A stretch of 64,000 nt of DNA from Acidobacteriota bacterium. GTDB lineage: Bacteria > Acidobacteriota > Vicinamibacteria > Vicinamibacterales > JAKQTR01. Shown piece by piece: positions 1 to 9,135 of this stretch (its first letter is position 1; every line of letters starts with the position of its first letter). Location of the stretch: NCBI GenBank assembly GCA_026393755.1, contig JAPKZO010000037.1, positions 24,634 through 88,633 of the forward strand, read 5' to 3'. The position numbers and the translations under genes are program-made. A model generated the notes under the pieces. The model saw only the letters and a program-made list of their open reading frames with translations, had not been told where the DNA came from and did no database searches.

Positions 1-134
1 CGGTCTACATGTCAGGGTACCTGGACGACGTAATCGGCGACCACGGCGTGCTCGAGGAGGACGTGAGCTTCATCCAGAAGCCGTTCTCGATTGAGGCGCT
101 CACGGCGAAAGTCCGAAACAGGCTCGAACACTAG
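1..134 (+). CDS. C-terminal end of a receiver-domain protein (partial)
   Basis: The gene enters from the left edge and reads in frame from base 3 to a TAG at 132-134, giving 43 residues. The sequence has the end of a CheY-like receiver domain: a VYMSGY strand, then FIQKPFS with the conserved Lys-Pro of beta-5, then a final helix. Receiver domains with this ending often form the C-terminus of hybrid PAS histidine kinases, but only the receiver end is visible, so the rest of the protein is unknown. Confidence 0.75.
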   Translation, partial: VYMSGYLDDVIGDHGVLEEDVSFIQKPFSIEALTAKVRNRLEH

Positions 135-202
135 CGACAGCGATCGCGGCGGGCCGCGGGTCACTCGCAGCGGCGCGCCGAGGCCGGGCGAAGGAAAGCA
201 CG

Positions 203-1504
203 ATGGGCCATCTGGTCGGCAAGGACGTCTATCGGGCGCTTGGCAGGAAGATCGACGGCCTGACGCTCAGGGCTCCCTGGAACGACACCTTCCACGCACT
301 CCTGAAGGAACTGTACTCGGCCGAGGAAGCAGACCTCGTCGTCCGCATGCCGTACCGCCCCGCCACCATTGAGCACCTCGAACGCACGACCGGCTACCCG
401 CGCGCCACGCTGGAGCGTCTGCTGGAAGGCCTGTGCATGAAGGGGCTGATCATTGACGCGCACCTGGGGGGCCAGTACCGGTACATCGTGTCGCCGCTGG
501 CTGTCGGGATCTTCGAGTTCACGATGATGCGGAGCGGGGAAGGGGTCGACCACAAGGCCTGCGCCAGGCTGTTCCACGACTACATCTCGAACGGCGGAGT
601 ATGGGCGGCCAATCTCAGCGCAGGACAGCAGTTGCAGTTGATGAGGACGGTGCCGCACGAGCAGACCGTGGCATCAGCCGATCACGTCGAGGTGCTCGAT
701 TACGAAAAGGCCGTATCCATCGTCGAGTCGCAGAAGCAGTTCGCCGTCGGCATCTGTTCGTGCCGTCACGAGAAGTCGCATCTGGGACTCAAGCGGTGTG
801 AGGTGCCGCTGGAGACCTGCACGTCGCTGGGAAGCGGGGCCGACTACCTGGTGCGCCGCAAGCTGGCCCGCCCGATCGACAAGAGCGAGATGCTCGACCG
901 GCTGAGCCAGGCGCGCGACATGCGGCTGGTGATGAACGCGGACAACGTGCGGAGCCATGTCGGCTTCATGTGCCTGTGTTGCCGGTGCTGCTGCAATATG
1001 CTGCTCGGCGTCAGCCAGTTCGGCTACCCGCACATGCTGGTGACCTCCAACTATCTGGCGACGTCGGACGACAGCACCTGTGACGGCTGCCTGAAGTGCA
1101 AGAAGGCCTGCCCGATCAACGCGATTTCCATCGAGCGGCTGGCCAAGCCGGCGGGCAAGAAAAAGGCGCGGCCCGTGGTCGACGAATCGATCTGTCTCGG
1201 GTGCGGCGTGTGTGCGCTCGCCTGCAGCACGCAGGCGATGAAGCTCCGCGCCCGACCGCAGCGGATCCTCTACCCGGAAGCCACGTTCGAAAAGATCATT
1301 CTGCAGGCCCTGGAAGTCGGCACGCTGCAGAACCTGCTGTTTGCCGAGCCTGAACGGCTGACGCACCAGTTCCTGCGCGCCTTCGTCGGGGCCTTTCTGC
1401 GTCTGCCCCCGGTCAAGAAGGCGCTGGTTGGCAAGACGCTGCGGTCGCGGTTCCTTGGTGCGTTGGCATCGGGGGGCAACGGGGTGGAGGCTCGCCCGTC
1501 GTAG
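203..1504 (+). CDS. Cys-rich 4Fe-4S dicluster ferredoxin-like protein
   Basis: This 433-residue protein carries two ferredoxin-type 4Fe-4S motifs near the C-terminus: CDGCLKCKKACP at about residues 293-305 and CLGCGVCALAC at about 331-342. Further upstream are a CSCRHEK motif near residue 186 and a dense cluster CLCCRCCC near 256-264, so additional metal or cluster ligands are likely. The N-terminal 130 residues look like a winged-helix-type fold (IEHLERTTGYPRATLERLLEGL). There is no signal peptide, so it is probably a cytoplasmic electron carrier or redox-responsive protein. The ATG at 203 has an AAGGAA ribosome site. The substrate or partner cannot be read from the sequence. Confidence 0.8.
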   Translation: MGHLVGKDVYRALGRKIDGLTLRAPWNDTFHALLKELYSAEEADLVVRMPYRPATIEHLERTTGYPRATLERLLEGLCMKGLIIDAHLGGQYRYIVSPLAVGIFEFTMMRSGEGVDHKACARLFHDYISNGGVWAANLSAGQQLQLMRTVPHEQTVASADHVEVLDYEKAVSIVESQKQFAVGICSCRHEKSHLGLKRCEVPLETCTSLGSGADYLVRRKLARPIDKSEMLDRLSQARDMRLVMNADNVRSHVGFMCLCCRCCCNMLLGVSQFGYPHMLVTSNYLATSDDSTCDGCLKCKKACPINAISIERLAKPAGKKKARPVVDESICLGCGVCALACSTQAMKLRARPQRILYPEATFEKIILQALEVGTLQNLLFAEPERLTHQFLRAFVGAFLRLPPVKKALVGKTLRSRFLGALASGGNGVEARPS

Positions 1505-1547
1505 GCGCGCGTCCAGTCCGGGTGATCCTCGATTGGGCGGTGTCGTT

Positions 1548-1610
1548 CCCTAGCAGCCCGTGGTGCAAGTCAGTCTGCATTCGACCGACTTCCACCACGG
1601 GCTGCTAGGG
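1548..1610. repeat. Long palindrome (18-bp perfect arms)
   Basis: Bases 1548-1565 and 1593-1610 are perfect reverse complements over 18 bp. After one mismatch, the stem continues for 5 bp (1567-1571 with 1587-1591). It lies between convergence-free genes and has no T-run, so it is a poor intrinsic terminator. Its size and perfection suit a REP-like or transposon-end-derived element. The word CGGGCTGCTAGG occurs again at 31449-31460. Confidence 0.6.
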
Positions 1611-1690
1611 CCTGCACCGGTGCACTCGGCGACACCCCAATCCGCCCGCTGTGTTATGCTGCGCCCCATCCGGAACACCTGCGCACCGTG

Positions 1691-2662
1691 ATGAGGAGTC
1701 CCATGACCCTACCCCTGTTATCGCTGTTGCTGGCGATGAGCGGTCAGACCCCGCCGCCGCCCCAGCAGCCACCGCCGACCGTGGCGCCGGCCGTGGTCCA
1801 GAAGGCCCCGCCCGCGCCGCGCAAGGTATACAACGAGACCGCCGACGCGAAGGCGCAGATTTCCACCGCACTCAAAGCCGCTGCCGAGGACGACATCCGG
1901 GTACTCATCAACTGGGGATCGAACGACGATGAGTTGTGCGCGAAATTTACCGAGGCGCGGCGTGCCCCGGAAGTGTCGAAGCAATTCACGGACCACTACA
2001 AGCTGGTCTACGTCGATGTCGGCCACGTGGACAAGAACCTGGACCTTGCGAAGTCGTTCGGCGTGACGCTGGCCGCGGGCGCGCTGCCTCATCTCACGGT
2101 GCTCGACGCGAAGGGCAGAGTGCTCGCGCAGGCGTCGGGCAAGGGATTGGTCAGCGATGCTGAACCTGTCGGATTCGACGCGAAGAAGACGGTGGCGTTT
2201 CTGACGAAGAACCAGGCACCGCCTCCGCCCGACGCGGTGGCGACGTTCGCAGCGGCGCTGGCCCAGGCCACACGCGAGACCAAAGAGGTGTTCCTCTGGT
2301 TTGCGGCCCCGTGGTGAACGTGGTGCCACAGGCTGGGCGCCTGGATGGCGTCCCCGGACGTTGCACCGCTGCTGGCAAAGGAATTTGTCAGCGTCAAGAT
2401 TGACCTGGATCGCGCGCCTCGCGCCAGCGATCTTGCGAAGCGCTACCAGACAAAAGAGGAAGGGCTGCCGTGGATCGCCATCATCGACGCCGATGGCAGG
2501 GAGATCGCCAACGCCACCGGCCCTGAGGGCAATGTCGGGTTCCCGGCCAAGGCGAGCGAGTACGCACACTTCAAGACGATGCTCGATAAGGCGAAACGGT
2601 ACCTGACCGACGCAGACATCGCTGCTCTCATCGCGTCGCTCGAGGCCGCCAACAAGAAGTAG
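1691..2662 (+). CDS. Two-domain thioredoxin-like protein, candidate selenoprotein with in-frame UGA (Sec209)
   Basis: Read through the TGA at 2315-2317, this is one 323-residue secreted protein. A hydrophobic N-terminal signal (start 1691; 1688 GTG and 1703 ATG are alternatives, the latter close behind AGGAG) is followed by a Pro-rich linker. A first thioredoxin-like domain at about 60-170 has lost the CxxC motif. A second at about 190-320 has APW-TGA-TWCH, where relatives have a WCxWCH redox motif, and a later GLPW with the cis-Pro. The frame after the TGA stays open for 115 codons with thioredoxin-like sequence, and a SECIS-like hairpin starts 7 nt after the TGA. The likely role is extracytoplasmic thiol-disulfide exchange. 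A Cys-to-stop point mutation or sequencing error is the alternative. Confidence 0.7.
2315..2349 (+). promoter_or_regulatory. UGA codon plus SECIS-like hairpin
   Basis: Downstream of the TGA (2315-2317), bases 2325-2333 (GCCACAGGC) pair with 2339-2343 and 2346-2349, with a 2-nt bulge at 2344-2345 and a 5-nt apical loop TGGGC at 2334-2338. The loop begins 16 nt after the UGA and has G in its second position. A short hairpin with a small G-containing loop just after the UGA is what SelB recognises in bacterial selenoprotein mRNAs. The fold was done by eye. Confidence 0.6.
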
Positions 2663-2715
2663 GCGAGACCCGGGTGGGCCGGTCGGTTTGATGGGCATGA
2701 CGGGAGGCTGATTCG

Positions 2716-5700
2716 ATGAACGGAATGCGTAGAACTTTCGGAATCGTCGTGATGGGGCTCGTCGCCGGCGTGCTGACGCTGGGAGCGAGCGGGCAGTCGG
2801 CGGCTCCCCAGAGCCGGCCCGCCGCGGCACCGGTCCAGAAGAACGATGACGACTACACAAAGCGGATTCTGGACAACACCCCGGACAAGCGGATCCTGAC
2901 CGAACTGGTCGATCACATGCCCGTGTCGGCCAATGTGCCGTCCCCGCTGAAGTTCCTCGGCTACGTGCCCGGCGAGAACAGCCGCCTGACGTATCACAAG
3001 GACATCGTCGCGTACTACCAGGCCCTGGTGAAGAGCACCGGGCGGGCAACGATGTGGGAGATTGGCAAGACCGACGAGGGACGCCCGATGGTTGCGCTGG
3101 CGATCGCCGATGAGGCGACCATCAAGGCGCTCGGCAAGTACAAGCAGATCACCGCGCAGTTGTCCGACCCGCGCAAGCTGTCCGAAGCTCAGGCGAAACT
3201 GCTCATCCAGACCGGCAAGCCGATCTACTACACGACGGGCAGCCTCCATTCGGGTGAAACCGGCAGCCCGGAGATGCTGACCGAACTGGCGTTCCGGCTG
3301 GTGGTGGAAGAAACGCCGTTCATCAAGCAGATTCGCAACAACATGATCGTCGTCATCACGCCGGTGGCCGAGGTCGATGGCCACGAGCGGCAGGTTGACA
3401 ACCGGCGGGCGTCGGACGCGGGCCAGCCGCAGCCGGGAATGACGTACTGGGGCCGGTACGTCGCACACGATAACAACCGGGACGGCATCGGCAAAGGGCT
3501 CGTCCTCACCCAGAACATCCTCAAGGCGTTTCTCGATCTGCATCCGCAGGTCATGCACGATCTGCACGAATCGGTGACGCTGCTTTACACCTCGACCGGC
3601 ACCGGCCCGTACTATCCGGAGGTGGCCCCGATCCAGGTCAGCGAATGGTGGTGGCTCGCCGAGACCGAGATCATGGAGATGACCAAGCGCGGCGTGCCGG
3701 GCGTGTGGACGTACAACTACTACGACGGCTGGGTACCCAATTACATGTTCTGGATTGGCGTCACCCACAACTCGATTGGCCGGTTCTACGAAACGCAAAG
3801 CTACGGCGGCGGCGGGCGGGGAGGCGCGCCGGCTGCGGCCCTCGGCCAGACGATGGCGGGCGCGGCGCCGGCGGGTGGACGGGCGGCTGGTGCGGCCGTT
3901 TCGGCAGTTCAGGCACCAGGTACTCCGGCTGCGGCCGGCGGACGGGCTGTCGGCGGCGGCCAGAGCCGCGAATGGTACCGCCCGTTCCCTGTGCCGCCAG
4001 AGGGCGTGCAGTGGAGCGGCCGGGCCAACATCAACATGCAGGAGTCGGCCATTCTGATCGCGATGAACGCGGTGGCGAAGAACCGCGAGATGTTCCTCGA
4101 GAACTACTACCTCAAGAACAAAATGATGGTGGAGCAGGGCCGGACGCGCGCGCCTCATGCGTACGTGATTCCCGCGCAGCAGCGCCGGCGCATTGACGCG
4201 GCGGACTTCATGAACTTCCTGCGCCGCGAAGCGGTCGAGATCCACACGGCCACCGCGCCGTTTGCTATCGGCAAGGTCCAGGTCGCCGCCGGCGACTACA
4301 TCATCAGGCTCGATCAGCCGTACGGAGGGCTGGTCAACACACTGCTTGGCGTGCAGTGGTATCCGGAGGCGAATCCCCGGCCGTACGACGACACCGGCTG
4401 GTCGCTGCCGCTGCTGCGCAACGTGCAGATGTTCAAGGTGGACGACAAAGCCATCTTTGACAAGCCGATGACGCTCGCGACGTCAGACTTCAAGGCGGCG
4501 GGCACGATCACGGGCACCGGCGGCACCATCGTCATCGACCACACGACAGACAGCGCACTGGCGACCTTCAGATTCGCCAATCCGAAGATCAGGATGGCGG
4601 CCGCCGAACAGCCGTTCGATCTGGCCGGCCATCACTTCGCCGCGGGAGCCTTCATCGTGGCCGGTTCCAATCGGGCGGTGCTCGAACCGCAGATTCGTGA
4701 CTACGGCCTGCTGGCGTGGGCCACCGACCGACCGCCCAGCGTGCCGACGCACGACCTCGATGTGCCGCGCATCGGGTACGTCCATTCGTGGTCCAGCACG
4801 CAGGACGAAGGCTGGGTGCGGATGGTATTCGACAAGCTCAAGGTGCCCTACACGTACTTCGGCGACAACCAGCTGCGGCAGGGCAATCTGCGTGCGAAGT
4901 ACGACGTGATCGTCTATCCCAACGGCCCGGTAACCGTGGATGGCGGAGAGATTCCCGCCGGCGGGACACCGCTGCCGTACAAGAAGACCGATCTCACGCC
5001 GAACATCGGCACCGCGCCCGATCAGACCGACGACCGGCGCGGCAGCCTCGGACGCGACGGGCTGAAGGCGCTGGAAGCCTTCGTGCAGGAAGGCGGCGTG
5101 CTGATTGCCGAAGGCACCGCGGCGACGGTGTTTCCGGAATATCGTCTCGTTCCCGGCGTGACGATTGAACAACCCTCCGGTCTCTATGCGCCCGGCTCCG
5201 TGCTCAAGGCGCTCATCGGCGACAGGACCAGCCCTATCCTCTACGGTTACGACCAGAACGCAATCGGCGTCATGTACAAGGGCGGGCCGGTGCTTGCGCT
5301 CGGCGGTGGCGGCGGGCGGGGTGATGGCGGCGGTCGCGGCGGGACGTTGCCGGCCGGCGTGGGTGGCGGCAATCTGCAGCCGATGGCGGCGCCGCCGAGG
5401 TTGACGACGCTCGACGCGCCGCCTTCCGCGGCAGCGGCCATGGCCGAGGGTCGCGGCGGCCGTGGTGGCGGCCGCGGTGGTGGCGGTGGACGCGGCGGGT
5501 TCGGCGGGGCCGCAGCGGTCGCACTTCCGCGAGTGCTGCTGTCGTTTCCAGCCGATCCGAACGACCTGCTGCTCTCAGGCGAGTTGGTCGGCGGCGACAA
5601 CCTCACGGGGCACCCGGCGCTCGTCGATGCGCCGCTTGGCAAGGGGCACCTCGTGCTGTTCGGCGTGCGGCCGTTCTGGCGCTACGAGACGCACGGCAGC

Positions 5701-5787
5701 TTCTTCTTCGCCCTGAATGCGATGCTCAACTGGAACGACCTCGACGCCGGGCGGAAGGCCGCTGGCGCGCCAACAGGGGATCGCTGA
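2716..5787 (+). CDS. Secreted M14-family zinc carboxypeptidase-like protein
   Basis: This 1023-residue protein starts with a signal peptide (MNGMRRTFGIVVMGLVAGVL). The M14 zinc site is visible as HSGE (His178 and Glu181), with a candidate third ligand among the histidines of the HPQVMHDLHE stretch (276-284). It is much longer than a bare carboxypeptidase. Two low-complexity inserts are rich in Gly, Ala and Arg, at about residues 365-415 and 860-935. The last 200 residues look like a glutamine-amidotransferase-like beta-sandwich region seen in long M14 proteins, which is a weak inference. The GGGAGG ribosome site supports the start. It probably degrades exogenous peptides outside the cytoplasm. 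Confidence 0.85.
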   Translation: MNGMRRTFGIVVMGLVAGVLTLGASGQSAAPQSRPAAAPVQKNDDDYTKRILDNTPDKRILTELVDHMPVSANVPSPLKFLGYVPGENSRLTYHKDIVAYYQALVKSTGRATMWEIGKTDEGRPMVALAIADEATIKALGKYKQITAQLSDPRKLSEAQAKLLIQTGKPIYYTTGSLHSGETGSPEMLTELAFRLVVEETPFIKQIRNNMIVVITPVAEVDGHERQVDNRRASDAGQPQPGMTYWGRYVAHDNNRDGIGKGLVLTQNILKAFLDLHPQVMHDLHESVTLLYTSTGTGPYYPEVAPIQVSEWWWLAETEIMEMTKRGVPGVWTYNYYDGWVPNYMFWIGVTHNSIGRFYETQSYGGGGRGGAPAAALGQTMAGAAPAGGRAAGAAVSAVQAPGTPAAAGGRAVGGGQSREWYRPFPVPPEGVQWSGRANINMQESAILIAMNAVAKNREMFLENYYLKNKMMVEQGRTRAPHAYVIPAQQRRRIDAADFMNFLRREAVEIHTATAPFAIGKVQVAAGDYIIRLDQPYGGLVNTLLGVQWYPEANPRPYDDTGWSLPLLRNVQMFKVDDKAIFDKPMTLATSDFKAAGTITGTGGTIVIDHTTDSALATFRFANPKIRMAAAEQPFDLAGHHFAAGAFIVAGSNRAVLEPQIRDYGLLAWATDRPPSVPTHDLDVPRIGYVHSWSSTQDEGWVRMVFDKLKVPYTYFGDNQLRQGNLRAKYDVIVYPNGPVTVDGGEIPAGGTPLPYKKTDLTPNIGTAPDQTDDRRGSLGRDGLKALEAFVQEGGVLIAEGTAATVFPEYRLVPGVTIEQPSGLYAPGSVLKALIGDRTSPILYGYDQNAIGVMYKGGPVLALGGGGGRGDGGGRGGTLPAGVGGGNLQPMAAPPRLTTLDAPPSAAAAMAEGRGGRGGGRGGGGGRGGFGGAAAVALPRVLLSFPADPNDLLLSGELVGGDNLTGHPALVDAPLGKGHLVLFGVRPFWRYETHGSFFFALNAMLNWNDLDAGRKAAGAPTGDR

Positions 5788-5811
5788 ACTTCGTCGATCG
5801 TCGCGGGAGTG

Positions 5812-7893
5812 TCAGCGGCTGATGGTACCGTCGGGGTCGGCGGTGCTGGCAAACCAGCCCTCGCCGGCCGTCCGGCGAGGGCGGTACAGGATGCGCGTGT
5901 CCCCCTCCGCGACAAGTTCGAGATCAAGCATGCGAATCGCATTGGCAATCAGCGCGGGGGAGGCCCGGCCCCGGCGAACGACCACGTAGCCGAGCCGGGC
6001 GCGCTTGACAAATCCGCGAGCGCCCTTTCGGGCTGCCTGTTCAAGTTCCGGCGAAATCGGCTGGCCCTGACTGAGCTGCATCAAGGCGTTCAGCACGGGA
6101 AATCTGCGAATGGAATCGACCCTCCTAATCGACACCCGAGAGAGGTACCCGCCGATGAGCCGCTTGTGATGACGCGTCTGATGAAACTGCGCGGAGGCGC
6201 TGAAGTTTCCCACCGACGATAATCCGTCCCGCACCCCGAACGGAAGTTCCAGGACCCGGATCCCTCGCGGATCGTGCGCAATGATGTCGTAGACGGGCGA
6301 CGGGATGGCTGCGTAGAGCTGGCGCGGCGCCGGAATCAGTTCAAACACAAGCAGCGCGGCGACCCCCGTGAGGATCACGCGTCGCCGTGCCGGGTACTTG
6401 CGGCCGATGGCGTCGAGTGCGATCGCCAACAACACCGCAACTGCCATCATGATCAGAACCGTGAACCTGGCCGGGGCCCTGGCGCTGCCGAGGACGGGGA
6501 GGTATCGCAGAATCGTCCACGGCGTCGGAATGCTGAGATTGATGCCAGCCACGTGCACGAACGGCCCGAGCGCCAGCAGGCTCGAACCAACCGCCAGACC
6601 CAGCCAGTATCTGGGCACTCGATGACGCACCGCCCAGGCAGCAAACCCGATCACCGCGAGCGCGACCAGCGGGATGGCGGCGACGTTCTCGACAAACCCG
6701 CCGTCGCGTGCCGCCAGCCACGTGGCGAACCACGGCCCGAAGATCGGGTGATTGGGATTCGGCATGAAATAGGCGAGCAGGTCGACGCCCGGCGTGCTGG
6801 ATCGCCAATAGATGTGCGGCGTCACGTACCGCCCGTCGTAAATCCGGAAGGCCAGGGCGGTGAGCAGAGGCGACAACAACAGCGCGGACACGATGATGCC
6901 GTATGGTGACAACCGGATCAGAGTCGAGATATCCGCGGGCACGTGCCATCGGATCGTGGGCCGATACGTCGCAGCTACCCGCGCCAGGACGAGCACCGTC
7001 AGGAGCAGCACCGGCGTGTGCAGCGACATCAGGCCCACAGTCCGGCCGGCCACCGACAACGTCGTGCCGCCGGTCACCGCAATCCCAAGAACCACGGCAC
7101 TGACGATGGTGATCAAGACGTCCAGCGCTCGGAGGGTCCGCTGTGGCCGATTTCCCGCCGGCCCCCGTCTCACGTCGAGCAGATTTGCTGCCAGGTGCCA
7201 CGCACCAAGCAGCAGGCAGTACACGCCATAGTACGGATCGCAGTAGGTGGCCCAGGCCAGCGTGGCCCCGAGGGCGGCCATATCGCGCCGGCGCCCCGTG
7301 CGCCCGGTTCGGCGCAGCAGGAGCACGAAGATCGGCAGCGGCGCCGCCGCGACCAGACTGAAATGCGCGGAGCCTCTCGCGATCATCACAGGGCAGCCGG
7401 CAAATAGCAGGCCTCCAAGCCAGGCCCCAATCCCGTCTCCGACCACGTCGCGAGCGAGCAGGTACATCGCATACGCGGTCAGCACGATCAGCATGACGTA
7501 GACCAGATTGAAGGCGGCGACCACGCCCACCAGCCGAAGCAGGGGCAGCGCGAGCAGATCGGCAAACGGCGTGTAGTTGTGGAGCGTGAGATCCGCGTAG
7601 GCATCGAGCGAGAAGATCGTGGACGTAAACCACGGGAAGCTCATATTCTCGAGCAACTCGTGGTGAAACACCCAGAGGTTCCAGACATAGACGCCCGTGT
7701 CGCCTGATGGAGGCCCCGTCAGATGGGTCCCCAGATGCATGGGAAGGGGCCACGTGAAGACCAGGGCGGCCAAGATGTACGCTGCGAGCGCCAGGGCGCG
7801 CCGGTGCCCTGCGCGGCGCGTCACGCGGCGGTCGGCTGAGGCGACATCGTCGGATGGCTCAGAGCGAACGACCGGGGGGGCAGTTGGAGTCAT
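5812..7893 (-). CDS. Polytopic membrane protein, probable GT-C-type glycosyltransferase
   Basis: The likely start at 7893 gives 693 residues; longer readings run into the neighbouring aldolase gene. A basic N-terminus is followed by a first membrane helix (ALALAAYILAALVFTWPLP) and a conserved-looking periplasmic loop with GDTGVYVWNLW. About ten further hydrophobic segments follow, then a soluble C-terminal domain from about residue 530. The acidic loop after the first helix and the overall layout fit lipid-sugar-dependent GT-C enzymes. No family signature is decisive, so the exact reaction is unknown. It converges on the M14 gene with a 24-bp gap. Confidence 0.6.
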   Translation of the reverse strand: MTPTAPPVVRSEPSDDVASADRRVTRRAGHRRALALAAYILAALVFTWPLPMHLGTHLTGPPSGDTGVYVWNLWVFHHELLENMSFPWFTSTIFSLDAYADLTLHNYTPFADLLALPLLRLVGVVAAFNLVYVMLIVLTAYAMYLLARDVVGDGIGAWLGGLLFAGCPVMIARGSAHFSLVAAAPLPIFVLLLRRTGRTGRRRDMAALGATLAWATYCDPYYGVYCLLLGAWHLAANLLDVRRGPAGNRPQRTLRALDVLITIVSAVVLGIAVTGGTTLSVAGRTVGLMSLHTPVLLLTVLVLARVAATYRPTIRWHVPADISTLIRLSPYGIIVSALLLSPLLTALAFRIYDGRYVTPHIYWRSSTPGVDLLAYFMPNPNHPIFGPWFATWLAARDGGFVENVAAIPLVALAVIGFAAWAVRHRVPRYWLGLAVGSSLLALGPFVHVAGINLSIPTPWTILRYLPVLGSARAPARFTVLIMMAVAVLLAIALDAIGRKYPARRRVILTGVAALLVFELIPAPRQLYAAIPSPVYDIIAHDPRGIRVLELPFGVRDGLSSVGNFSASAQFHQTRHHKRLIGGYLSRVSIRRVDSIRRFPVLNALMQLSQGQPISPELEQAARKGARGFVKRARLGYVVVRRGRASPALIANAIRMLDLELVAEGDTRILYRPRRTAGEGWFASTADPDGTISR

Positions 7894-8062
7894 TGGCCTG
7901 CGGCGCCGACAGTCTAGCAAATGCACCCTCGTCGTTCCAAACGCGCGTGTTGCGACGTGTCGCGCGAAGCATCGGGCCTGACTCCGGACACGGCCTGACG
8001 TATCATGAATACCCGCAGCGCGGACTCCGGCCCCGAGGGCGCTGCCACCACGCCGAGGACAT

Positions 8063-9112
8063 ATGCCAATCGATTTGCGAAGTGACACCGTAACGAAGCC
8101 GTCGCCAGCGATGCGGCAGGCGATGCTGACCGCCGAGGTCGGTGATGATGTGTTCGGCGAAGATCCGACCGTCAAGCGACTGGAGCATCTGGCGGCCGAA
8201 ATCAGCGGAAAGGCGGCGGCAGTGTTTGTGACGAGCGGCACCCAGGGGAACCTGGCGTCGCTGCTTGCCCACTGTGAGCGCGGCCGCGAAGTGATTGTCG
8301 GCGACGAGTCGCACATCTATCACTACGAGAACGGCTCGGCGTCAGCGGTTGGCGGCCTGGTTCTCAAGCCGGTCCGGACCAATCCGGACGGCACGATGCC
8401 GCTCGATGCGCTCGAGGCGGCGATCCACCTTCCGGCGCACAACTACCACTTCTACCATTACGCGCCGCCCGGAGTGATCTGCCTCGAAAACACCCACAAC
8501 CGCTGCGGGGGATCGGTGCTCCCGCCCGAGTACTTTGCCCAGGTGGCTGCGATTGCCGCGCGCCATGGGCTGCCGATCCATCTCGACGGCGCCCGCCTGT
8601 TCAATGCGTCGGTCGCGGCAGGTCAGCCGGTGACGGCGTGGACGAAGCACGTGTCATCCGTGCAGTTATGCCTCTCGAAGGGGCTGGCCGCGCCGGTCGG
8701 CTCGATGATCTGCGGCTCCGCGGAGTTCGTCGATCGGGCGCGCCGCATGCGCAAAGTCCTCGGAGGCGGGATGCGGCAGGCGGGCGTGATTGCGGCGCCG
8801 GGGATCGTCGGATTGACTGAGATGGTGGGGCGGCTCGAGGAGGATCACCGGAACGCCCGCATCCTCGCCGACGGGATCGCCGCGCTGCCTGGCGTGGTCC
8901 TCGATCCGCCGCGCGTCGACACCAACATCGTCGTCTTCCGCCTGCCCAGTGTGCCGCGCGCCGAGGAGTTCGCCGCCGCGCTCGAGGGCCGGGGCGTGCT
9001 GGTGTCGAATTTCGGCGGCGGGCGCCTTCGGGTGGTGACGCATTACGGCATCAGCGATGCTGATTGCCGGACGGCCGTTGAGGTGATGCGGGAACTGTGC
9101 GCCGTCCCGTGA
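8063..9112 (+). CDS. ltaE: Low-specificity L-threonine aldolase
   Basis: This 349-residue protein is a full-length PLP-dependent fold-type I enzyme that splits L-threonine or L-allo-threonine into glycine and acetaldehyde. The N-terminus has the family hallmark DLRSDTVTKPSPAMRQAM followed by DDVFGEDPT. The cofactor lysine lies in LSKGLAAPVGS near residue 209, and the Asp that contacts the pyridine nitrogen is in IHLDGARLFNA near 175. It is divergent from the membrane protein gene and convergent with the P-type ATPase. Confidence 0.93.
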   Translation: MPIDLRSDTVTKPSPAMRQAMLTAEVGDDVFGEDPTVKRLEHLAAEISGKAAAVFVTSGTQGNLASLLAHCERGREVIVGDESHIYHYENGSASAVGGLVLKPVRTNPDGTMPLDALEAAIHLPAHNYHFYHYAPPGVICLENTHNRCGGSVLPPEYFAQVAAIAARHGLPIHLDGARLFNASVAAGQPVTAWTKHVSSVQLCLSKGLAAPVGSMICGSAEFVDRARRMRKVLGGGMRQAGVIAAPGIVGLTEMVGRLEEDHRNARILADGIAALPGVVLDPPRVDTNIVVFRLPSVPRAEEFAAALEGRGVLVSNFGGGRLRVVTHYGISDADCRTAVEVMRELCAVP

Positions 9113-9135
9113 TCGCGTCGGTCACGAGGACACGC

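Noticed and set aside
1718..3049. 443-codon minus-strand open frame
   Set aside because: It is antisense to the thioredoxin-like and M14 genes, is rich in Arg, and shows no protein pattern; it is a by-product of high GC.
2443..4245. 600-codon minus-strand open frame
   Set aside because: It is antisense to the well-supported M14 gene and has no recognisable domains.
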